A stretch of 64,000 nucleotides of DNA from Halotalea alkalilenta DSM 17697 (GTDB lineage Bacteria > Pseudomonadota > Gammaproteobacteria > Pseudomonadales > Halomonadaceae): assembly GCF_000621205.1 (NCBI RefSeq), contig NZ_JHYY01000024.1, positions 80,954 to 144,953 of the forward strand, read 5' to 3'. Shown piece after piece: positions 58,140 to 64,000 of the stretch (position 1 is its first letter; each line of letters opens with the position of its first letter). Made by a program: the position numbers and the translations under genes. The notes below the pieces were generated by a model that saw only the letters and a program-made list of their open reading frames with translations, was not told the origin of the DNA and ran no database searches.

Positions 58140-58901
58140 ATGCCATTCACCTCGTTTGCCGCCCCGCGTCGCCTGTTCGGTCGGGCGCTGCTGGGTACGT
58201 TCGCCCTTGGCGCATCCATGGCGGCGGTCGCGGACGCGCCGCCCGATGGCCTCGAGCGCTTGACGATCAATGGTACCGAGGTCGCGGTGAGAGACGCCCG
58301 CAGTACGCCGATCGAAGGGCTCTACCGGCTGCGGCTCGAAAGCGGTGAAGTGGTGTTCTCGGATGCCCAGGGTCGCTACATGCTGGTCGGCGATCTCTAC
58401 GAGAACGGCCCCAGCGGGCTGGTCAACCTGAGCCGCCAGGCCGAGAACCAGGAGCGCCGCGAGGCGCTCGCCTCGCTCGATGAAGATGACATGGTGATCT
58501 TTCGACCGGCGGGCGAGGTCAAGAGCACGCTGACGGTATTCACCGATACCACGTGCCCCTATTGTCACAAGCTTCACGCCGAGGTGCCCGAGCTCAACCA
58601 GCGCGGCATCGCGGTGCGCTATCTCGCCTTCCCCCGCGCGGGCGAGAACTCCCCCGGGGCGCGCCAGCTCGCTCAGGTCTGGTGCAGCGACAACCGCACC
58701 GAAGCGATGAGCGCCGCGGTGCGGGGAGAGGAGCTGAGCGCTTCCGGCGGCGCCTGCGTCGCTCAGATCGAACGTGATTACGAACTAGGCAAGCGCCTTG
58801 GCGTGCAGGGCACGCCGGCGGTGGTGTTTCCCGATGGCAGCATCGTCCCGGGCTACCTGCCGGTCGACCAGCTGACCCAGCTGATCGACGCGAGGTCCTG
58901 A
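58140..58901 (+). CDS. dsbC: Thiol:disulfide isomerase DsbC with CPYC active site
   Basis: A 253-residue periplasmic protein. A signal peptide (RLFGRALLGTFALGASMAAVADA) is followed by the DsbC dimerisation domain (about residues 33-90) and a thioredoxin fold with TVFTDTTCPYCHKLHAEVPELNQRGIAVRYLAFPR; the cis-Pro is in VQGTPAVVFPDG. DsbC of E. coli has CGYC; here the pair is CPYC, as in glutaredoxins. A second cysteine pair (WCSD, GGACV) matches the structural disulfide. It reshuffles wrong disulfides in exported proteins. xerD ends 32 bases upstream. Confidence 0.92.
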   Translation: MPFTSFAAPRRLFGRALLGTFALGASMAAVADAPPDGLERLTINGTEVAVRDARSTPIEGLYRLRLESGEVVFSDAQGRYMLVGDLYENGPSGLVNLSRQAENQERREALASLDEDDMVIFRPAGEVKSTLTVFTDTTCPYCHKLHAEVPELNQRGIAVRYLAFPRAGENSPGARQLAQVWCSDNRTEAMSAAVRGEELSASGGACVAQIERDYELGKRLGVQGTPAVVFPDGSIVPGYLPVDQLTQLIDARS

Positions 58902-58982
58902 AGCCGCCGCGGGCGGTGAGCAGGATGGGTAAGAGAATCGATGGGCGACGACTCGCCCGGTCAATCATGCAGTGAGAGAGTG

Positions 58983-60335
58983 ATGGCAATCTTGGAATCC
59001 GCGGGCAAGGCACCAGTCAATCTGAAACCTGTACGAGTCGGCATCTGCGGTCTCGGTACCGTTGGCGGCGGCACCTTCAACGTGCTGACCCGCAACGCTG
59101 ATGAGATCGCCCGTCGCGCGGGTCGCCCGATCGTGATCGAGCAGGTCGGCGCACGCCGTGACAACCCGCTGTGCGATCTGTCCTCGGCGAACGTGACCCG
59201 CGACATTTTCGAGGTCGCCCGCAATCCCGATATCGATGTGGTCGTCGAGCTGATCGGCGGCTACGAGGTTGCCCGCCAGCTGGTGCTCGAGGCGATCAGC
59301 CATGGCAAGCACGTGGTCACCGCCAACAAGGCACTGATCGCGGTGCACGGCAGCGAAATCTTCCGCGCCGCAGCGGAGCGCGGCGTGATCGTCGCCTTCG
59401 AGGCGGCGGTGGCCGGTGGCATCCCGGTGATCAAGTCGCTGCGCGAAGGGCTCGGAGCCAACCGTATCCAGTGGCTCGCAGGGATTATCAACGGTACCGG
59501 CAACTACATCCTGACCCATATGCGCGACGAAGGACGCACTTTCGAGGACGTGCTCGCCGAGGCCCAGGCGCTGGGCTACGCTGAAGCCGACCCGACCTTC
59601 GACGTCGAAGGGATCGATGCCGCCCACAAGCTGACCATTCTGGCCTCGATCGCCTTCGGCGTGCCGCTGCAGTTCGACAAGACCTATACCGAGGGCATTT
59701 CGCGAATCACCTCGGAGGACATCGAGCAGGCCGAAAACCTCGGCTACATCATCAAGCATCTCGGTATCGCTCGGCGCACCGATGGCGGGGTCGAGCTGCG
59801 CGTGCATCCGACGCTGATCCCCAAGACCCGTTTGCTGGCCAACGTCCATGGGGTCAAGAACGCGATCGAGGTGATGGGCGATGCGGTGGGGCCGACGCTC
59901 TACTATGGCGCCGGCGCCGGTGCCGAGCCGACCGCCTCCGCGGTGGTCGCCGATATTCTCGACGTTGCCCGCGATATCGCCACCGAGCACAATTATCGCA
60001 CCCCGTACCTGGCCTTCATCGGCATCGATGACGACCAGGACCGGCTGCCGATCCTGCCGATGGAGCGAATCGTCAGCGCCTACTACCTGCGCCTCTCCGC
60101 AGTCGACCGGCCGGGCGTGCTGGCGCGGGTGGCGATGATCCTCGCCGAGCAGGAGATCAGCATCGAATCGCTGATCCAGAAGGAAGCGAAGAGCGGCGAC
60201 CTGGCGACGATCATTATGCTGACCCACGCCGTGCGCGAGGAGAACATGAATGCAGCGATCCTGAGCCTCGAAGCGCTCGACGACATCGCGGGCCCGGTGA
60301 CCCGGATCCGGGTCGAGAACCTCGACGAGCAGTGA
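58983..60335 (+). CDS. hom: Homoserine dehydrogenase (with ACT domain)
   Basis: A 450-residue monofunctional enzyme reducing aspartate semialdehyde to homoserine. The Rossmann loop is VRVGICGLGTVGGGTFNVL near residue 18; the catalytic core has VTANKALIA, AAVAGGIPVIKSLREGLGANRIQWLAGIINGTGNYILT and GYAEADPTFDVEGIDAAHKLTILASIAFG. A C-terminal ACT domain (RLSAVDRPGVLARVAMILAEQEISIESLIQKE) suggests threonine feedback. ATG 58983 is chosen over an upstream in-frame ATG at 58941 because it gives the family N-terminus after GAGAG. thrC follows, completing the threonine branch. Confidence 0.96.
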   Translation: MAILESAGKAPVNLKPVRVGICGLGTVGGGTFNVLTRNADEIARRAGRPIVIEQVGARRDNPLCDLSSANVTRDIFEVARNPDIDVVVELIGGYEVARQLVLEAISHGKHVVTANKALIAVHGSEIFRAAAERGVIVAFEAAVAGGIPVIKSLREGLGANRIQWLAGIINGTGNYILTHMRDEGRTFEDVLAEAQALGYAEADPTFDVEGIDAAHKLTILASIAFGVPLQFDKTYTEGISRITSEDIEQAENLGYIIKHLGIARRTDGGVELRVHPTLIPKTRLLANVHGVKNAIEVMGDAVGPTLYYGAGAGAEPTASAVVADILDVARDIATEHNYRTPYLAFIGIDDDQDRLPILPMERIVSAYYLRLSAVDRPGVLARVAMILAEQEISIESLIQKEAKSGDLATIIMLTHAVREENMNAAILSLEALDDIAGPVTRIRVENLDEQ

Positions 60336-60346
60336 GCCTTGGATCG

Positions 60347-60365
60347 GCGACGGCTAGGCCGTCGC
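60347..60365 (+). other. Hairpin in the hom-thrC gap
   Basis: An eight-base stem GCGACGGC / GCCGTCGC with a three-base loop just after the hom stop. There is no U tract; it may stabilise the upstream message or partly attenuate transcription. Confidence 0.35.
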
Positions 60366-60413
60366 ATCCCTTGCAATGATCCGGCCCGGTCAGGGCCGCA
60401 CGAGACATGAGCG

Positions 60414-61802
60414 ATGCGCTATATCAGCACTCGCGGGAAGGCTCCCGCACTTGGTTTCGAAGACGTGGTCCTCACCGGTCTCGCCAGCGATGGCGGGCTC
60501 TACGTACCGGAAGACCTGCCTCGCTTATCGCACCAGGAGCTGGCGGAGTTCGCCGGACTCTCCTATGCCGAGATCGCCTTCCGGGTGATGCGCCCGTTCG
60601 TTGGTGGCGCGATCGACGACGACACCTTCAAGCGGCTGGTCGAAGAGAGCTATGCCAGTTTCCACCACGACGCGGTAGTACCGCTCAAGCAGCTCGACGC
60701 CAATCATTTCCTGCTCGAGCTGTTCCACGGTCCGACGCTGGCATTCAAGGACGTCGCGCTGCATCTGCTTGGCCGGCTGCTCGATCATTTCCTCGCCAAG
60801 CGGGACGAGCGGGCGGTGATCCTCGGCGCCACCTCGGGTGATACCGGGTCCGCTGCGATTGAGGGCTGCCGGCACTGCGAGCACCTGGACATCTTCATTC
60901 TCCATCCCTACCAGCGGGTTTCCGAGGTGCAGCGCCGCCAGATGACCTCGGTACTCGCCGACAACGTGTTCAACATTGCGATCGAGGGCAACTTCGACGA
61001 TGCCCAGGCGATGGTCAAGGCGAGCTTCGCCGACCAGGCCTTCCTCGCGGGTACCCGGCTGGTCGCGGTCAACTCGATCAACTGGGCGCGGATCATGGCC
61101 CAGACCGTCTACTACGTCGCGGCGGCGGTGGCACTCGGTGCGCCGCACCGGGAGGTCAGCTTCACCGTGCCATCGGCCAACTTCGGCAATCTCTTCGCCG
61201 GCTACATCGCCCGCGAGATGGGACTGCCGATTCGCCAGCTGGTGATCGCTACCAATGCCAACGACATTCTCCATCGGGTGATCAGCGACAACGATTTCTC
61301 CCGGCGAGAACTGCTGGCGACGCTCGCGCCATCGATGGATATCGTGGTCTCGTCGAACTTCGAGCGCCTGCTGTTTTTCGCCTACGATCGCGATGCCGGC
61401 GCCGTCGATGCGCTGCTCGAGCGTTTCAAGCGCGAGCCCGCCTCGCTCGCCGATGCGCCGCTCGAGCGCCTGCGCGCGCTGTTTTCAAGCTACAGCGTCG
61501 ACGACGCCGAGATCCTCGAGACGATTCGCGACGCCCATGCCCGCACCGGCGAGTTGCTCGATCCGCACACCGCCACCGGCTACCGCGCCGCCGAGCGCTG
61601 CAACCGTCATCCGGAGGTACCGATGGTGACCTTGGCTACCGCGCACCCGGCCAAATTCGCCGAGGCCGTGGTCAAGGCCGGCTTTACCGAAGTCCCGCTG
61701 CCCGAGACGATGAGCGACTTGCTCACTCGCGAGGAGCGCTACGAGGTGTTGCCGGCTTCGCTCGAGGCGGTGCAGGACTACATTGCCCGCGCGCGCCGCT
61801 GA
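60414..61802 (+). CDS. thrC: Threonine synthase
   Basis: A 462-residue PLP enzyme converting homoserine phosphate to threonine. Typical class II features are MRYISTRGKAPALGFEDVVLTGLASDGGLYVPE, the PLP-lysine segment LFHGPTLAFKDVALHLLGR near residue 113, GATSGDTGSAAIEG, and TVPSANFGNLFAGYIA plus NANDILHRVISDNDF. The stop overlaps the recJ start as TGATG. A homoserine kinase gene is not in this cluster; in pseudomonads and relatives it lies elsewhere. Confidence 0.96.
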   Translation: MRYISTRGKAPALGFEDVVLTGLASDGGLYVPEDLPRLSHQELAEFAGLSYAEIAFRVMRPFVGGAIDDDTFKRLVEESYASFHHDAVVPLKQLDANHFLLELFHGPTLAFKDVALHLLGRLLDHFLAKRDERAVILGATSGDTGSAAIEGCRHCEHLDIFILHPYQRVSEVQRRQMTSVLADNVFNIAIEGNFDDAQAMVKASFADQAFLAGTRLVAVNSINWARIMAQTVYYVAAAVALGAPHREVSFTVPSANFGNLFAGYIAREMGLPIRQLVIATNANDILHRVISDNDFSRRELLATLAPSMDIVVSSNFERLLFFAYDRDAGAVDALLERFKREPASLADAPLERLRALFSSYSVDDAEILETIRDAHARTGELLDPHTATGYRAAERCNRHPEVPMVTLATAHPAKFAEAVVKAGFTEVPLPETMSDLLTREERYEVLPASLEAVQDYIARARR

Positions 61803-63613
61803 TGCGGCCCGCGGGCGATAGCGGGGGCGCGGCGCGGGTCGACTATGCCGCGCCACGGCTGGTGGCGCGCGAGGTCGATCGAGAAGTCGAGGCGGCGGCG
61901 CTCGCCGCTGGCCTGAGCCCACTGCAGGCGCGACTGCTCGGTGGCAGGCTCTGCTCGCCGCTGCATGCGCTCGATGCATTGATCTCACCGAGCCTGCGCC
62001 ATCTCGTTCACCCCGGGCGGCTGCGCGACGGCGCGCGCGCGGCCGAACGGATCGCCCGCGCGGTGGCCGAGGGTGAGCATATCGGCATACTCACTGACTA
62101 CGACGTCGATGGCATCACCTCCCACGTGGTGATCCTGCGTACCCTGGTCGAGCTGTTCGGGGTGCCGCGCTCGCGCATCCATAGCCTGATCGGCCACCGG
62201 ATCAACGATGGCTACGGGATCTCGCAGCCGCTGGTGGAGCGTGCCCTCGCACTCAGGCCCAGGCCGACGCTGGTGATCAGCGCCGACTGCGGCTCATCGG
62301 ACGAGCCGCGCATCGCCCGGCTCAGCGCGGCGGGGATCGACGTGGTGGTCACCGATCATCACGCCCTGCCGATCGATGGGCCGCCGCCTTCGGCCTACGC
62401 AGTGGTCAATCCGTCCAGAAGCGACTGCGATTATCCCGATGCCACCATCGCCGGCTGCATGGTCTCCTGGCTGACCATGTCGCTGGCCCGTTCGACGCTG
62501 ATCGAGATGGGCGTGCTGCCCGCGTCGACGCCGAAGCTCTCGGCCTGGCTCTCCTATGTCGCACTCGGCACCGTGGCCGATTGCGTTTCTCTTGGCGACA
62601 GCGCGATCAACCGCGCGGTAGTGATCCTGGGGCTCTCGCTGATCAATCGCATGGATGAGCCTTGCTGGAGGGCGATGGCCGAACGCCTGGGCCCCGACAG
62701 CCTGCCGTTCACCGCCGAGACCCTCGGTTTCCAGATGGGGCCGAGGATCAACGCTCGCTCACGACTCGATGATCCCTATGCGGCATTGCAGTTCATGCTC
62801 GCTGAGACCGATGAGCGCGCGCGCCACCAGCTCGAACTGCTCGACCAGGACAACCAGTCGCGCAAGGTGATCGAGGCCAACATGACCGAAGAGGCGAAGC
62901 GGCTGGCTCAGGCGCCGCTCGGTCGCGGTGCCAGGGTGTTGGTGATCCATCTCGCCGATGGGCATGCCGGCGTACAGGGCATCGTCGCCTCGCGCTTGGT
63001 CCAGGCGTTCGGCCGTCCGTGCTTCGTGCTCACCCCGGCCGCCGCGCCTGGGCAGCTCTCCGGTTCGGGACGCTCGATCGAGGGGGTGCATTTGCGTGCA
63101 GCGCTGCAGCGCGCTGACGAATTGACGCCCGGTGTACTCGAGCGTTTCGGCGGGCACGCCGGTGCCGCGGGAATCGGGCTTTCGGCCTCCGGGTTCGAGG
63201 CATTTCGCGCGGCGATCGAGCAGGCCGTGGATGAGCAGCTGGGGGAGCGCGAGCTGCACCCGCTGATTCTCACCGACGGGGAGCTACCGGTGCAGGCGCT
63301 CGATCTTGGGCTGCTCGACGAGATCGAACGTCTCGCACCCTTCGGCCGCGAGTTCGAGTCGCCGCTGTTCGAAGGCCGCTTCGAGGTACTCGGCACCCGG
63401 CTGGTGGGCGCCGACGGCTGCCACTTGATGCTCGAGCTCGGCGCGGGTTCGCGCGCGCTCAAAGCGATCTGGTTTCGCGCGGTAACGCCCGGCGAGGCGG
63501 TGCCTTTCGGCGCCGGCGCCCGCGTGCGCTGCGCCTTCAGGCCATCACGCAACCGTTATCGCGGGCGCGAATCCCTGCAGCTGATGATCGAGCACGCCGA
63601 ACTTCAGTACTGA
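61802..63613 (+). CDS. recJ: Single-stranded-DNA-specific exonuclease RecJ
   Basis: A 603-residue DHH/DHHA1 phosphoesterase that degrades single-stranded DNA 5' to 3' in recombination and mismatch repair. Motif I reads ILTDYDVDGITSHVV near residue 99, then SADCGSSD, VVVTDHHALP near residue 181 and GTVADCVSLGDSAIN; the DHHA1 part has FGGHAGAAGIGLS near residue 450 and an OB-like C-terminal domain. Motif I (DYDVDGITS) is closer to the Gram-positive-like DYDVDG form than to the DFDADG of E. coli RecJ. It overlaps thrC by one base. A 16-base hairpin terminator follows. Confidence 0.9.
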   Translation: MRPAGDSGGAARVDYAAPRLVAREVDREVEAAALAAGLSPLQARLLGGRLCSPLHALDALISPSLRHLVHPGRLRDGARAAERIARAVAEGEHIGILTDYDVDGITSHVVILRTLVELFGVPRSRIHSLIGHRINDGYGISQPLVERALALRPRPTLVISADCGSSDEPRIARLSAAGIDVVVTDHHALPIDGPPPSAYAVVNPSRSDCDYPDATIAGCMVSWLTMSLARSTLIEMGVLPASTPKLSAWLSYVALGTVADCVSLGDSAINRAVVILGLSLINRMDEPCWRAMAERLGPDSLPFTAETLGFQMGPRINARSRLDDPYAALQFMLAETDERARHQLELLDQDNQSRKVIEANMTEEAKRLAQAPLGRGARVLVIHLADGHAGVQGIVASRLVQAFGRPCFVLTPAAAPGQLSGSGRSIEGVHLRAALQRADELTPGVLERFGGHAGAAGIGLSASGFEAFRAAIEQAVDEQLGERELHPLILTDGELPVQALDLGLLDEIERLAPFGREFESPLFEGRFEVLGTRLVGADGCHLMLELGAGSRALKAIWFRAVTPGEAVPFGAGARVRCAFRPSRNRYRGRESLQLMIEHAELQY

Positions 63614-63632
63614 TGACGCGCCCTTGGTGAGC

Positions 63633-63668
63633 GAAACGGGCCGCCGGTGAAAACCGGCGGCCCGTTTC
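63633..63668 (+). terminator. Intrinsic terminator of recJ
   Basis: A perfect 16-base stem (63633-63648 with 63653-63668) capped by a GAAA tetraloop. Confidence 0.88.
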
Positions 63669-64000
63669 TCAGATTAATGACAAACCCCTTTTGACCCAGC
63701 GACGCTCTCGATCCTGGCGAGTCGAGAACAGTTTGGGTCCTAACGCGCCTCTTGCTCGCTTAGATGCGAGGGGCGGACCCCTCGCGCTCCCCCTGAAAGG
63801 GGACGCGCCGCCACGAGATCGCGAAACCCTGGCCGATCAATCGCTTGCCCTCGGGTCGGCGCGCATGGACGTCCCTGTCCGGGCGCGCCTTTTGCGACAT
63901 CCATGTCGCAAACCCCGGTGCAATCGATTGCCGTCCAGCGCGCTCTCGGAGGCGGCTGGAAGCCATCGTGGCATCTTCAAATACTTTGTCAGCAGCCTGC
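63669..64000. repeat. Cluster of hairpin-forming extragenic repeats
   Basis: No convincing gene lies here. Several inverted repeats occur in a row: GCGAGGGG / CCCCTCGC around CGGA at 63766-63785; a TCCCC / GGGGA hairpin at about 63788-63802; GGCGCGC / GCGCGCC arms at 63858-63889; and TTTGCGACAT / ATGTCGCAAA around CC at 63891-63912. Dense, nested palindromes after a terminator resemble REP/BIME-type mosaics. The segment runs off the right edge. Copy number cannot be judged from one window. Confidence 0.55.

Noticed and set aside
63760..63966. A 68-codon minus-strand frame at the right edge
   Set aside because: It consists entirely of the hairpin repeats; small frames of this kind are by-products of repeat sequence.

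Overview
The window is a high-GC chromosomal segment from a gammaproteobacterium, most likely a member of the Halomonadaceae or a close relative. The evidence is gene order (ispB / rplU-rpmA-obgE-proB / rpsT / murJ-ribF-ileS-lspA-fkpB; minCDE; ffh-rpsP-rimM-trmD-rplS; xerD-dsbC-hom-thrC-recJ), SD-led starts, many intrinsic terminators and two CCA-encoding tRNA genes. Species cannot be fixed from the sequence alone. No rRNA, CRISPR array or intact prophage was seen.

Layout. 1-2.6 kb: the N-terminal part of a Tat-exported family 5 solute-binding protein running off the left edge, a HisN-type phosphatase and tRNA-Pro(CGG). 2.6-14.5 kb: quinone side-chain synthesis (ispB), ribosomal proteins L21, L27 and S20, the GTPase ObgE, proB, lipid II flippase murJ, ribF, ileS, lspA and fkpB. 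14.6-17.0 kb: a small minor-pilin cluster (pilV, pilW, pilX and a convergent fimT-like gene) without pilY1 or pilE. 17.2-26.2 kb: nadE, bamD, rluD, pgeF, clpB with a heat-shock-like promoter, and a cytoplasmic trehalase. 26.2-30.2 kb: ilvI-ilvH-ilvC behind a long AT-rich regulatory region.

30.2-38.0 kb is the accessory region, visibly lower in GC. It carries TetR, CocE-type hydrolase and NAD(P)-epimerase-like genes, then a scar made of the first codons of a second, diverged ilvC joined to that gene's terminator, then a PhlG/DAPG-hydrolase-like metallohydrolase, a two-domain EthD protein and a divergent LysR regulator. A decayed IS481-like transposase and the initiator tRNA gene close it. It looks like an imported catabolic module, perhaps for acylated phenolic compounds, put together in at least two steps.

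38.2-53 kb: minCDE, sbcB, pitrilysin, a SRAP-family protein that has lost its recognised active-site residues, a TetR regulator with an MFS-acyltransferase fusion, a PepSY/response-regulator/histidine-kinase operon, a CNNM/CorC-type membrane protein and a CcsA-like cytochrome c assembly protein. 53-63.6 kb: ffh, the rpsP-rimM-trmD-rplS operon, xerD, dsbC, hom, thrC and recJ. The last 330 bases hold a cluster of hairpin-forming extragenic repeats.

The items most worth a second look are the ilvC scar and its catabolic island, the active-site-null SRAP protein, the IleS whose C-terminal zinc site has lost two of four cysteines, and an initiator tRNA with U1-U72 in place of C1-A72.
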